Assembly: GCA_951804985.1 (NCBI GenBank)
Contig: OX638131.1
Span: 1,612,001-1,676,000, forward strand
Direction: 5' to 3'
Source: Dryomyza anilis
Lineage: Eukaryota > Arthropoda > Insecta > Diptera > Dryomyzidae
Length of the DNA stretch: 64,000 nt
Shown here: piece after piece, positions 23,864 to 35,469 of the stretch
How the letters are laid out: the number at the start of each line of letters is the position of its first letter
Numbering within the stretch: the first letter of the stretch is position 1
Translations under genes and position numbers: made by a program
The notes under the pieces: model-generated
Seen by the model: the letters and a program-made list of their open reading frames with translations, nothing else
Database searches by the model: none
Told to the model about the DNA's origin: nothing

Positions 23864-25880
23864 ATGCCTGAGAAGAGAATCGCACCTGTCATTGCCACAC
23901 TGGAGGAGTTTGAGCTGAAGTTGCCAGGGTAAGTGGGCGTCTGAGGCGTCAACATAAAGTCAGAAAGATTTCGTAGAATATACAATATGACATTCGTTTC
24001 GATATCGTTACGAGATCAACTTTCTCGTAGATACATCGATCTATATCGTCGAATTAAATCTAGTTTTTAGGTAGATATCGATGCGTTCTATCGGAGTTTC
24101 TTCTTGGAACGATATCGAAAAAAATGAAATTATAAAAGTTCAAAATGTTGCGATAAATGTTTAAATATCTGGCCAAAGTTTTTAAAAGTACGAGGAATTA
24201 GAAAATTTTTATTTGATAAAGCAACGAGATCGAACTTTTTTTAACTACGTTTTTCGAGAAAGCTTCGAGGTCTCGGTGTACTCCGAGACATAAGTTTTAT
24301 GATACATACTGTTTTGAAGAATTTAACCCTATTAGATACCAGGATCAAATCATTTAATTGTGCAGTTAAAAAGTGATCACAATTTCTAGCAGAGTATTGG
24401 AAATTTACCTTCCTAATAAATGCTATAACATGTAACTTATAGGACTATGAAAAGTTTAACTGCCCTATTCTAGCGAGCAATGACAATTGTTATCAATAAC
24501 AATTGTTACAAATGATAATTGATTCAGACTTTTACGTCAATAAACATGAAAAATAAAATTGACAGAATACGAAATTGTGACAATTCGCACTATTGTGACC
24601 GATTTGATTTTGTAAATCGTGCCGGAATAGAGCTATAAATACAATGAACACTTCTGGATCACGACCCTAGTACAATTTCTAATACGGATTAGCATCAACG
24701 TAGTTTTTTTTTTGTAAATACACCCCATATTAGTTTCGAATATTTTCAAGTGTAGAGGGCTTTGAAGCCACTGTTTGTATTGATAACAGCTTATTTAGAT
24801 TACAAATAGTTTCGCTGCCTAGATCATGGACAGCACATGCACGGGAAATAACGCGATAAGAACGTACAACGTAAAAGCAGCGTCGCAAATAACGACGCCT
24901 AGTTCGCCAAATTTTTGTTTTCTGACCCATTTATTGCAACTTATTATCTGTGTTTTCAAGGCGAAACTAATCTCTTCCCCTTCTCCTCTGTGTTGTAGCT
25001 TCCTGAACAGCAATAAAACACTCTCCATACTGATCGACTACGATGGCACTCTGGCGCCCATCGCCGACAACCCCAACAAAACCGCAATGCCCGTCGAACT
25101 GGAGGTGCTGCTCAACCGCATTGCCAAACACCCGAACGTCTTTCTGGCCGTCATCTCCGGACGTGGCATCAGAGATGTGCAGGCACGTGTCGGCATCAGC
25201 GGCATTACCTACGCCGGCAATCATGGCATCGAAATCGAGAGTCCCGACGGCTCACGTCACGACTACGAGTTGCCGCTTGAGGTGCAGCAGTCCTATACAA
25301 AACTGGTGAAGGAGCTGAACGAGAAGGTCTACAAGAACAAGGCCTGGGTGGAGGACAAGCGCGTTTCGTTGACCTATCACTACCGTGATACGCCGCTCGA
25401 AATCAAGGAGGCACAGAAACAGGTGGCCATTCAGATAATCGAGGCACACGGTTTCCGCGCAAATCAGGCACATGAGGCTATTGAAGCGAAACCACCAGTC
25501 AACTGGAACAAGGGTAGGTTTAGCCATGGCATACAACATCGACGCATATAACATAAATTTTGAAATTTTACAGGCGAGGCTGCACTCTTTATTTTGCGCC
25601 ACCAGTACGGCAAAGATTGGGCCGATCAGACAAAAGTTATTTTTGCGGGCGACGACACCACAGACGAGGATGCAATGAAGGTGAGTGACACGGTGCTCTG
25701 ACAAAATATTGGCCACTTATTTAATGCAATTTATTTCTTATACAGGCTTTGCAGGGTCTCGGCAAGTCGTTCCGAATTGCCACCGATCCAGAGATACAGA
25801 CATTTGCCGATTTCCGTTTGCCGCGTCAGGATGTTGTCACCGATCTGATGAAGTGGATCGGCGGTGTGTATGTCGTCTGA
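23864..25880 (+). CDS. TPP: Trehalose-6-phosphate phosphatase, first tandem copy
   Basis: Four coding exons: 23,864-23,928, 24,999-25,513, 25,574-25,680 and 25,746-25,880, all with GT-AG borders, giving 273 residues. The enzyme removes phosphate from trehalose-6-phosphate to make trehalose, the haemolymph sugar. It belongs to the HAD superfamily (OtsB/trehalose_PPase type). Visible motifs are I, DYDGTL (nucleophile D35, D37); II, ISGR (S75); YAGNHG (93-98); III, the Lys in EAKPPVNW (K186); IV, GDDTTDED (D220, D221, D224). The length fits the stand-alone insect enzymes (about 270-280). The start MPEKRIAP sits in an exon opened by the acceptor at 23,750; the next upstream in-frame codons are untranslated. 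Intron 1 (about 1.07 kb) holds a repeat copy. A paralogue follows at 30,606. An apparent frame starting at 24,826 is only intron read through into exon 2. Confidence 0.95.
24000..24310 (-). repeat. CAGTCTGCCA-family repeat inside intron 1 of the first phosphatase
   Basis: Minus-strand copy. Read backwards it shows the 'gagacctcgaagctttctcg' start, 'gttcgatctcgttgc', 'gataaatgtttaaatatc' on the plus strand, and 'acgagatcaactttctcg'. The ends are decayed. It lies wholly in the intron. Confidence 0.65.
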
Positions 25881-25974
25881 GCAATTAGTGCGGATTTATT
25901 TTATATTTTCTTTAATATATAATATATAATTATTTAGTTTAGTATAGTATTAGTCTATAATATAGAGATATTCC

Positions 25975-25980
25975 ATTAAA
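25975..25980 (+). terminator. Candidate polyadenylation signal ATTAAA
   Basis: This variant hexamer lies 95 bases after the stop codon of the first phosphatase. It is the only canonical or near-canonical signal close by. Confidence 0.4.
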
Positions 25981-25989
25981 AGTTAGACG

Positions 25990-27349
25990 CATGCCAAAAG
26001 AAAAAATCGTTATGTTAGCGCAAATTTAATATATTTAAGAGAAAAACTATTTAAATTGATGTTACTCATAGAGATTCTCATGTTTTCTAACCATTTATTA
26101 AAATAATTATTAAAAAATCTGTGTGGTTTAATTTCAATTTTACGGAGAACTTGGAGCTTCGGTGTTTATAGCAGATAACAAGCATTGTATTCTTCTTAAA
26201 TTTGTATTTTTTTTATTTTTGATTAAGTATTTATTTAGCTGTAATTGATGATGCTGTGACTTTGAAATGCTAGGTGCGCAATAAGTCTGGTAATAACAGA
26301 CTTTTTGACCTTGTCAGTTGTAACTCTGAAAATAGTAGCAGCCGAATTAGGGTCGTTGCTTGGTGTTGGTCGTCATGTTGTCACAGTGGAGGTGGAATTG
26401 CTAAAATTGTACAGTACAAAAAACAAAGCTCAAAATTAACAAATCATCGAAAAACGAATGTCTTTGGTGACCACCATAAACATCAAACTACTACGAAATA
26501 CCAAAAAATACAATTATTATATTTAAACGCAATTTCAGTTGAAAACATGCCGAACATAGGGTATACCATACTGGACAGATATCGACACATGCGACTCTGA
26601 TAATTTGTGCGTGCGTAGAGTCCACCTCCACGCAAGTATTGGGTTGGTTGTTTGGATTGTATCGGTTCAGCTGCTGATATAAATATTTTTTTGTTAATAT
26701 TTTTTGGCACCTTGCCCACCGCTGCTACTTTTTTTAGCATTTATTGCTAGCTTGTGCTAGAATTTATTAAAAATTCAACACAACAAACGTCTTTAAAATC
26801 CACCAAATCACAATTCTCAATTTAATGACTTGAACAATCGCTATAAATTGCAGAGCAATTTAATTATAAAAATTTATTTCTATGTGCTAACAAATTTAAT
26901 TATCATTTAAACCTTAGCACACTAAATACATTCGTTGTTGTATAATTAGTTTATTTTCGATTTAATAAAATAGAAACCACCGAAAATTATTAAAGACATT
27001 TTTAATTTATTGGTCATTTGCTATGTTTTGGCGCACAAGCAACAAATTGCAGACATGGCAAAACATCAATTAAAAATGTTTTATTTCTCTAAATTATTTT
27101 CAATTCTTAGTATTAGGCAGTACCACCTAACTCACCTTCCTTCGTGTTCTGATGAACATGTTGAGCCAAACGATTTGACAAATTCGTCGACGTTTGGCTG
27201 ACAGTGACGAATGATGAATGGGAATTGTTGCGAGACCGACGCATTGGAGCATTTAACACGTTGATGGCTTCGAGTCAGTTAAATGGTTGACACGAGAAGA
27301 ATTGAAAAATTTACAAGAACATCTTACTTTTATTCGTACCATATTTATT
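25990..27349. other. Spacer between the two phosphatase genes, no gene
   Basis: No protein-like frame. 26,270-26,400 is slightly GC-richer. 27,130-27,290 is a second GC-richer stretch without coding signal. Confidence 0.45.
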
Positions 27350-27720
27350 CACAGAAAAAAATCGTCTTCAAAATGATGAATTCGTTCTTCAAACTATGAT
27401 GCGTTTTATAGAAGAACAATTCATAATATTGATAACTACAAAACATCAATTTTATGAATTCATTATCAATTTGATGAATGACTGAAAAAGCACAAAATAT
27501 ATGTACATCATATTGAAGAATGCTTTTCATCAAACCAAAATATTTATTTTAATTTTCTTGTTTAATATTTTTTTATATAATGCTTGCTTAACATGCATAA
27601 ATTATTGAAATATGTTATAATATATTTATTTCTAAGAAAACAATTTTTATAAAAAGTTATATTTATTAAAATATATTAAAAAAATATTTTAAAAATATTT
27701 TATTATTTTTTTATTATTTT
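27350..27720 (+). mobile_element. TGATGAAT-family element, 5' part
   Basis: It begins CACAGAAAAAAATCGTC and shares with the copies at 44,815 and 51,475 the ordered phrases 'gatgaattcgttcttcaaac', 'ttcataatattgataact', 'aaaacatcaat', 'ttgatgaatgac', 'gtacatcatattgaagaatg'. After about 27,560 it grades into A/T runs like those in the other copies and then into the minisatellite. Its 3' end is not visible. Confidence 0.65.
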
Positions 27721-27834
27721 TTTTAATTATATTACTGAAACTTTTTGTTTGTTTTAAAATAAAAAAAAATTCTCTAATGTTTTTGAAGTATTTTTAATCT
27801 CGAAACAATATTTTAAAAATTCTATTTTTCAATA

Positions 27835-29285
27835 TAGTTTGAGGGATTTTTCAATAAAATTTGAGGAATTTTTCTATGCAATAAAGAGATTTTTTTTAAT
27901 TCAAGGATTAGGGGTTTTTCTATACAATTTGGATGATTTTTCTATACAATTTGGGTGTATTTTTCTATACAATGTGGGGGATTTGGAGGATTTTCTATAA
28001 AATTTGGTTGATTTTTCCATACAATTTTGAGGATTTTTCTATACAATTTAAGTATTTTTCTATACAATTTGAGGGATTTTTCTATACAATTTGGAGGATT
28101 TTTCTATACAATTAGGAGGACAATTAGGAGAATTTGTCTATTCAATTTGGGGGATTTTTCTATACAATTTGGATACTTTGGATTTTTCTTTACAATTTGG
28201 CGGATTTTTCTATATAATTTGAGGATTTTTATATACAATTTCGATTATTTTTCTATACAATTTGGAGAGTTTGTCTATTAAATATGGGGGATTTTCAATA
28301 CAATTTGGAGGATTTTTCTATAAAATTAGGTTGATTTTTTTCATACAATTTGGATGATTTTACTATACAATTAGGAAGATTTTACTATACAATTTAAGTA
28401 TTTTTCTATACAATTTGGGGGATTTTTCTATGAAATTTGAGTGATTTTTCCATACATTTTTGAGGACAATTAGGAGGATTTTTCTATTCAGTTTGGGGGA
28501 TTTTTCTATTCAATTTGGTGGATTTTTCTATACAATTTGGAGAATTTGTCTATACAATTTGGAGGATTTTTCTATATAATTTGGGTGTATTTTTCTATAA
28601 AATGTGGGCGATTTATCCTTACAATTTTGAGGATTTTTCTTTACAATTTGGCGGATTTTTCTATACAATTTGAGGATTTTTATATACAATTTCGATTATT
28701 TTTCTATACAATTTGAAGGATTTTTCTATAAAATTTAGTTGATTTTTCCATACAATTTTGAGGATTTTTCTATACAATTTGAGTCTTTTTCTATTCAATT
28801 AGGGGGAATTTACTATTAAATTTGGGTGATTTTTCCATACAATTGTGAGGACAATTAGGAGGATTTTTTTATTCAATTTGGAGGATTTTTCTATATAATT
28901 TGGGAATTTTTCTATACAATTTGGAATGTTTTCCATACAATTTGGAGTTTTTTTTTATATAATTTGAGTGTATTTTTCTAAACAATGTGGTGGATTTGTC
29001 CTTACAATTTTGAGGATTTTTTTTACACAATTTGGCGGATTTTTCTATACAATTTGAGGATTTTTTAATTACAATTTCGATTATTGTTCTATACAATTTG
29101 GATGATTTTTCTATACAAGTTGGGGTGTTTTTCTTTACAATGTGGTGAATTTTTCAATACAATTTGGAGTGTTTTTCTATATAATGGCGGATTTTTCAAT
29201 ACAATTTCGAGGATTGTTCTACACAATTTGCGGGATTTTTCTATTCAATATGGGTGATTTTTCCATATAATTTGGAGGTTTAAAA
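27835..29285. repeat. Minisatellite, GATTTTTCTATACAATTTGG unit
   Basis: About 1.45 kb of head-to-tail copies of a 20-23-bp unit, GATTTTTCTATACAATTTGG plus one to three G/A, with substitutions and small indels. There are also some higher-order similarities (for example, the 'gaggacaattaggaggatt' block repeats at about 28,108, 28,450 and 28,847). Open frames here only mirror the repeat. Confidence 0.9.
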
Positions 29286-29289
29286 AAAA

Positions 29290-30440
29290 AAATGTATTGA
29301 AAAAATATTATTCGAACAAATATTTTTATCACATTTCTTTAAAAAAAAATTGGTAAAAATATTTTTAAAATAAAAATATATATATATTTTTTAAATGATC
29401 AATATTTTATTTTTTTTCGAAAAACAAATTTTTTGAAATTTGTTTAACAAATGTATTGAAAATATAATTCAAAATTTCTTTGAATAAAATCTAGTTTCAA
29501 ACCATAATTTTATCAAAAAATCACTTTTATCAAAAAAAAAATATATATATATAATGAAAGAATTTTATAAAAGTGCTGTTTATACCGAACCAATTATACT
29601 GATATGTGTAATAATAATAAAGATTTGCAGGAGAAGCCTACAACATTTTTTTGTCTGATATTGGGTATCTTAAACTATAGGATTTTTCATTGCATTTTGT
29701 AAATTTTGCATTGTATGTTGTAAACATTTATATTCAAAACCAAAAATAGCGAAGTCGACTCAGAATATTACAAACTTGAAACTTTTTCAATTATAAACTG
29801 GTATAGTTTATTAAATCCAATAAGGATTTTAAAAATTGTTTATCTATTATTACTAAATTTTTGTTTTTAGTTAGATCTGCAATAAAATTTGACATGTAAT
29901 AAATTCCGATATACATAATTCAAAAATGGAATAATTACGCTTTATGGGGTTAATAAATTTATTAATGACAAGTACTGCAATTTAACAAGTCATTTATTGC
30001 GCTAATTATGTTATACACAATATTCGTATTTTCTATTTTGAAATACTCTACGAGAAATTCTTCGAAATTGTTAAATATCATTTGATTAATCAAAAGCATT
30101 ATATTAAAACAATATGTCAAATAATTTAGTTGTATTTAAAGCATTCCCTATAATTTATGCATATTTTTTTATTAAATTTGTTACGCTCAAGTAATTTCCA
30201 AAATTCATAACATCGTCATAAATCAATGCCGACCGACACACACAGCTATTCGACCCATACAGAGTCACCGAAACATCATAATTTGGAATACTTAGCTATA
30301 CAAAAAATGCAGGCAATGATTTTTCATCAGAAAACTCGAATTTTCGAACACACCTATATAGTACGCGAGTGCTGCGGTGCTCCTTCCAAACAGCAATTCA
30401 AACAATAACAACTACACTTGGACCACAAATACCAACGCAA
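29290..30440. other. AT-rich spacer upstream of the second phosphatase
   Basis: 29,290-29,570 is A/T runs; the rest is AT-rich and unrepeated. No gene is seen. Confidence 0.4.
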
Positions 30441-30518
30441 GTGCTTAAAATTAGAACTGCGCAGTGAGCGAGAGAGCCGCACTGGCGGTTACTGAGGATC
30501 GCAGCCTTCGAACGACGA

Positions 30519-30524
30519 TCAGTT
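30519..30524 (+). promoter_or_regulatory. Candidate initiator (TCAGTT) of the second phosphatase
   Basis: It matches the insect initiator consensus TCAGTY exactly. It lies 82 bp upstream of the start codon, at the edge of a GC-rich stretch with a GAGAGAG run about 45 bp before it (30,470). No TATA box is seen, and no downstream promoter element stands at the right distance. If correct, the 5' leader is contiguous with the first coding exon. Confidence 0.4.
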
Positions 30525-30605
30525 GTGCTGTAACGGTCCGCGGACGTCCACAGAAACGATTCTGCATTTTGTGCTTCAAACAAATTCAAAAAAGAAATAA
30601 GAAAA

Positions 30606-33600
30606 ATGGCTGAACAGAAGAAAGCGCCTCTGCTGAAGAAGGAGGAAGATTTCGTCAAGGCTCTTGATGGGTAAGGATACTGCTGAGGTGCTTAGTACAG
30701 ATGACAGCACATTAATATTTGGTCATTAGTTTCATCAAGCCAGAGGATAAGGTTGCATTGTTGCTGGACTTCGATGGCACACTGGCCCCACTGACCGAGG
30801 AACTCTCCGTCATGCCCAAGGACACCGAGATCAACATCAAGAAATTGGCCGCCAACGACAAGATCTTCATGTGCGTCTTCTCCGGTCGCGAGCTGACCGA
30901 TATCAAGAATCACCTCAAGTTCCCCACTGTCACGTACGCTGGAAACCATGGTCTGGAGGTCGAATACCCATCGGGCAAGAAGTTCAAGATCGAAATGCCA
31001 GAAGAGCTGTTGGAGAAACACAACAAACTGGTGGCCGAACTCAAGGAAAAGGTGGGTTGAACGCACGCTATATTCCACCGGGATCACTTGCTGAATGATG
31101 TCGCTTTGATTACAGGTCGTCTGCTCCGGTGCCTGGGTGGAGGATAAGAAGATCTCCGTCACATACCACTACAAGGGTGTCAACGACAAGTTGAAGGGCA
31201 AGCTGATCGAAACCGCCAAGGGTCTGATCCAGGGACATGGCTTCCAGCTGATTGAAACCCCATACGCTTTGGAGGGCAAGCCACGCGTCAACTGGGACAA
31301 GGGTGAGTCATGAAAAACCCAGAATCCCCAATTTTGTGCCAACTGATGCAAATATGGCGAAGCAATTAGCACCAACATTAGTCACAGCCGGCCTCAGTGT
31401 TTGGCAGGCATACAAAACCGCATCAAATGCGGTGGTGTCATCTTTGATGGATTCGTTTAAATAGCTTCACCTGTTTGGTGCAATTATAAACTACATTCAT
31501 AGCACAATTTCAGAAGCACAAATTGCAGAACCCCCCAAGAAAGAATGCGTGGGCGCGAAAAATTCTTTTAATGCGGTTGTTGTACTCGAACAATAAACAA
31601 TTTTTGTACCCGAAAAATGATCTAGCCATTAATCACAGAAGCAACAACAATGCGAAATAATTAAAAATATTTTTCGTGTGTCTTTTCACTAAATAATATT
31701 ATTTGTATTTTTTCAATTACAACTTTGTTGACGTCTATAAATACATCTTGATATGTTTTGGTTGAGTCATAGTCAAAAAGATTCGTATATAAGGGGGTTG
31801 TGTTATAACATTCGATGAAAATTGAAATTTTAAATAAAAAAAGTTCTCTAAATTGTCCCAAATACTATTACCTGTCAAGAAGAATCAAATCTAGGATTGA
31901 GTCTAAGTTCCAAGAAGGTATTCCACGAAATCAGGATATTTGAAAGACCTCCCCAAATATTTTTTTTTTGTTTTTCGATACCTTGCCCTGTCAAATAGAA
32001 TCGAATCTAAGGTAGAGTCTAAGTTTGAAATAAATATCCTACGAAATCAGTATATATAAAAGACCTCCCCAAATTATTATTTCGTTTCTCGATACCAAGT
32101 AGAATTGAATCTAAGGTAGAGTCTAAGTTTGAAGTAAATATCCTACGATATCAGGATATATAAAAGACCTCCCCAAATTATTTTTTCGTTTCTCGATACC
32201 ATGACCTGTCAAGTAGAATCGAATCTAAGCTGGAGTCTAAGTTTGAAGAAGATACTCCATGAAATCAGGATATATAAAAGACCTCCCGACATAATTTTTT
32301 CGTTTTTCAATAGTTCCAAATACAAAACCTGTCAAAGAGATTCCATTCTAAGGAGACTGAATACCATAACCCACTTAATTAGAAAATATAAAATATAAGC
32401 ACCTCTCGAAATAGCTATTTTGGTTTTTTGATAGTCCCACATACCATAACCTGTCATCTGCATCATTATTTTTTTTATTTAGCGCACTCAAATTTCTCGA
32501 CTGCATAAATCTTACAAATGTTGGCTCCAAAATGGTCCGAAACCGAAAAACATTGGTGCCGGCTGCATGAAAATGCATGGATTTTGAACCCCTGTCGCAC
32601 TCGGCCCGCGCCTATTTTCGTTATTCAGAACTTTGTCGCGTTATAACAAAATTTCAAAAGTGTATCTAGTGCTGTCTACACAAAAGATGATCAAACAAAT
32701 AAATAAACGTAGCACAACAACAAATACTATATGAGAAATATTTGAAATAAAAAAGCATCCAGAAAACACAGCGCTAGCTCTTCAAAAACATTCTAAAATT
32801 TTGGCTGCCTCTGCCACACACACGCCCACAGGCGAAGGCGCACAAAACAAGAAAACTCTAAAAATAAGCTATAGATACTTGGATACACAGCCACGGCAGC
32901 CTCAGGCTATCGTGTTGCGTGTACAGAAAAATATTCAAAAAATTATATTCGAAAACAACAAAATGAAAAAATCTTAAATTGTGGAGAATTCGTTTTTTTC
33001 GATGGCGGTCTATATTTCGGCCACACAAAAACCGTTTCAAATGTTTGCAGAAATATTTGTAATTTATAGGTTTTGGCACTTTAGCGCTGTATAAAGCAAC
33101 AACATTTCACAGAAATTTAAATTAAAATGACATGGACATGTTTTGCTTTGCTTAGATCTATCGGTTGCAATTTTTATGTATAATATAAGTATTGTTGGCA
33201 TGACAGACTTAATAGTGTTGGGCATTAAATGAAATATTATTTTATTTTCTATACCCTATTAATGGTATATTATGTTTATAGGAATATTGTAAGGTGCCCT
33301 TAGGAGATATGTTTGATAGAAAAAAAGTTATGACCGTCTGTCTGTGAACACGATAACTTAAAAACTACTGAATCGATTGTGATGAAATTTGTTGGTATTA
33401 TATTTTGGACTAAAAGTAAAGCTCAGTTTAAAAATAGGCGAAATCTTTGGACGAATATGCCCAGGACCCATACAAATCTCACATATTTATTTTATTTTAA
33501 ACCCATAATTGGCATTTATTGGAATCATAAACGAAACTAATATTGAATTTCGTTTAAAACCGTTTCATTATTAAAACCTACACCGTTATAGAAAATGTAG

Positions 33601-34397
33601 AATTTCGTTTCATTCTTAAAAGCTAAACCGTTATAGACAATTCTGAAATGAATCGACATCGAAAACCGATATCAAGGTTTTAATTTTATACTGATCTTAA
33701 TAGGGCCATTTAAAAAGTAAGAAAGTTTGTTATAGTTTATGGTTCGATCTTTCGCGGTCTGTATACAGACCGTCCATACCTGTTGCTGCTCTAATAGAAA
33801 AAATCACTTTTAGGGAACACAATATATGGGGTTGCGGCAAGGTAAAAATACAATGTTCATTTCAAGATCAATTTCTACTATGATGGGGTGTTCGCCCACT
33901 TTTAATTTTATAAGAAATTTTATTACAATATTTTTGAGAGCCAAAAAACAAAATAAAAAATTGTTCAGATCCGTTTTTGTTGTATTTTTTTTTTATAAAA
34001 TGTTATTATTCCACAAATTATTCCCACTAAAAAAGGGTTTTTAAGTACTGCAAAGTCGAGTACGACCTTTTATAAGTTTCTCCCCTGTGACTTAACTTAC
34101 CTCACTCATTTTAACATATATTTCTTATTTTATAAATTTATTCTAGGTGAGGGCACCAAGATGATTCTCGAGAAGAACTTCGACGCTGACTGGGCCAAGA
34201 ATCTGAAAATCATCTACTGCGGTGATGACACCACCGATGAGGACGCCATGAAGATGTTGCACGGCGTTGGCAAAACTTTCCGCGTATCCGAGCTGCCCAC
34301 TTTGAAGACCTACGCCAACTACCAGATCAAGACAGTCGAAGAGGTTGGCTGGCTGTTGAAGGCCATTCAGGCGAACTACGAGAAGAAGAAGAACTAA
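30606..34397 (+). CDS. TPP: Trehalose-6-phosphate phosphatase, second tandem copy
   Basis: Four coding exons: 30,606-30,670, 30,730-31,051, 31,116-31,302 and 34,147-34,397, giving 274 residues. Same reaction and HAD family as the upstream copy. Motifs are I, DFDGTL (D35, D37); II, FSGR (S73); YAGNHG (91-96); III, the Lys in EGKPRVNW (K184); IV, GDDTTDED (D218, D219, D222). All catalytic residues are intact. Introns 1 and 3 sit at the same codon and phase as introns 1 and 2 of the first gene. The intron after K129 is private to this gene. The start AAAATGGCT fits the fly start context. Intron 3 is 2.8 kb and filled with tandem repeats and Helitron-like debris. The basic C-terminus (YEKKKN) differs from that of the first copy. 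The pair matches the tandem CG5171/CG5177 type of Drosophila. Confidence 0.95.
31865..32460. repeat. Tandem repeat of about 105-120 bp in intron 3 of the second phosphatase
   Basis: Five units are aligned by 'acctgtcaagtagaatcgaa', 'gagtctaagtttgaag', 'gaaatcaggatatataaaag', 'acctccccaaattatt' and 'tttctcgatacc', starting near 31,871, 31,985, 32,093, 32,201 and 32,325. The last unit is much diverged. There is no coding potential, and splice sites of the gene are untouched. Confidence 0.85.
33240..33490 (+). mobile_element. Helitron-like (mini-me type) fragment in intron 3
   Basis: It shares with the element at 45,090 the order 'tataccctat', 'taaggtgcccttaggagat', 'gaccgtctgtctgt', 'ataactt', 'gcgaaatctttgg' and 'cccatacaaatctc'. 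It is diverged and lacks a clear 3' hairpin until about 34,080, where 'tgtgacttaactta' may be its remnant end. Confidence 0.55.
33520..33700. repeat. 'AAAACCGTTTCATT' dispersed repeat, also at 34,680-34,790
   Basis: Both sites hold 'gaattcgatatcc' or similar, 'tttaaaaccgtttcatt', 'aaaaac', and 'gataaaccgatat' followed by an 'acggtttcaattt'-like phrase. Ends are not resolved. Confidence 0.45.
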
Positions 34398-34563
34398 AGG
34401 GGAGATCCACAAATACAACAATCAAAACAAGAAAATTGTCTTTGTTTATTCTATGTTTTTATTGTATTTTTTAAAAAGAAACCAAAAAAAAAAACACAAA
34501 AATATTAATTTTAATGCTTTGCAAGTCAGTATGTCAGAAACTTTAACAATTAAAATGAAATTT

Positions 34564-34569
34564 AATAAA
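34564..34569 (+). terminator. Polyadenylation signal AATAAA of the second phosphatase
   Basis: This canonical hexamer lies 167 bases after the stop codon, in an AT-rich 3' trailer. Confidence 0.55.
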
Positions 34570-34952
34570 AATTAAGTCATTAAATTTAAGCTATTTTTTG
34601 GTGTAAACTATGTTTTTGTTTTATTTTTAAAGATAAGGGAACTGAATTGAATATTGGTAAAAATATATATTTGCAAAAATGAAATGAATTCGATATCCAT
34701 TTAAAACCGTTTCATTTTAAAAACAAAATCGTTCTACATAAATTTGATATAAACCGATATTAACGGTTTCAATTTGATACCCGTTCTAATTTTTTTTTTT
34801 AAGTGTAGAAAACAACAATTATAATTATAATTCATATAATTGATGTTCAGTTTATGTGTAAGTAAAATAATTTGGTTACTGGTTCAATTATTTGGACAAA
34901 GGGTCAAATTATTAGAAAAATCATAAAATTTGAACCGGTTTTATTATAATAC

Positions 34953-35460
34953 TGTTACGAAAATTCAGTCTACAAAAAACTGTTCTACGAGTTCGGATTG
35001 TGTACAAAATAAAAACACACTTAAATTTGGTTTTAACTAGTATTATTTCAACTAGTATTAATTAACTTTATTTAATTACTGTTGAATTTCTACAATTTAG
35101 CTTTACAATGTTCACTCACGAGACGCACTAGTTCACTATCAAATCACAACTGAAGTGCTGTACCTCAGATGCGGCGGCCCTTTATTGCATGCATCAGTTC
35201 GACACTTTTCGACTAGCTTCGACTTGTTTCGAGAACATTCTACTCGTTTCGTGAATGACGCATGCTATTGGCATCTCATTCGCACTCATGTGTTTTAATG
35301 CGCTGATCTTCCATCTCTTTCTCGCACACTGCCTCAATGCGCTGAATGATCTTCCGTCTCTTTCTAACACATTGCTTAGTGCGCTGAATTGTCATGCGTC
35401 TCAATTATCATTGTTGAATGCTTGCACTATGGGGCAAATTACATCTTTTCGTAACGATAC
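34953..35460 (-). mobile_element. Solo-LTR-like element (about 508 bp)
   Basis: A 7-bp direct repeat ATAATAC flanks it (34,946-34,952 and 35,461-35,467), and the ends pair as GTTACGAAAA/TTTTCGTAAC. On the minus strand it has an LTR-like order: a GC-richer upstream part with repeated 'gaagatcattcagcgcat'-type phrases, AATAAAGGGCC about 35 bp before a TCAGTTGTG initiator-like site (35,150-35,140), then AATAAAG further on. No coding region or second LTR accompanies it. The exact end (TGT..ACA at 35,443 or the longer form) is uncertain. Confidence 0.45.
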
Positions 35461-35469
35461 ATAATACCG

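Noticed and set aside
24826..25551. A 241-codon single-exon protein
   Set aside because: Its first 58 codons are the end of intron 1 and its last few lie in intron 2; the spliced model keeps reading frame and family motifs.
25043..25716. Long frames on both strands over the phosphatase exons
   Set aside because: Shadows of the real coding frame caused by GC-rich codons.
26386..26631. Inverted pair GTGGAGGTGGA / TCCACCTCCAC as MITE ends
   Set aside because: Only 11 bp pair, the flanks do not, and no second copy was seen; probably chance.
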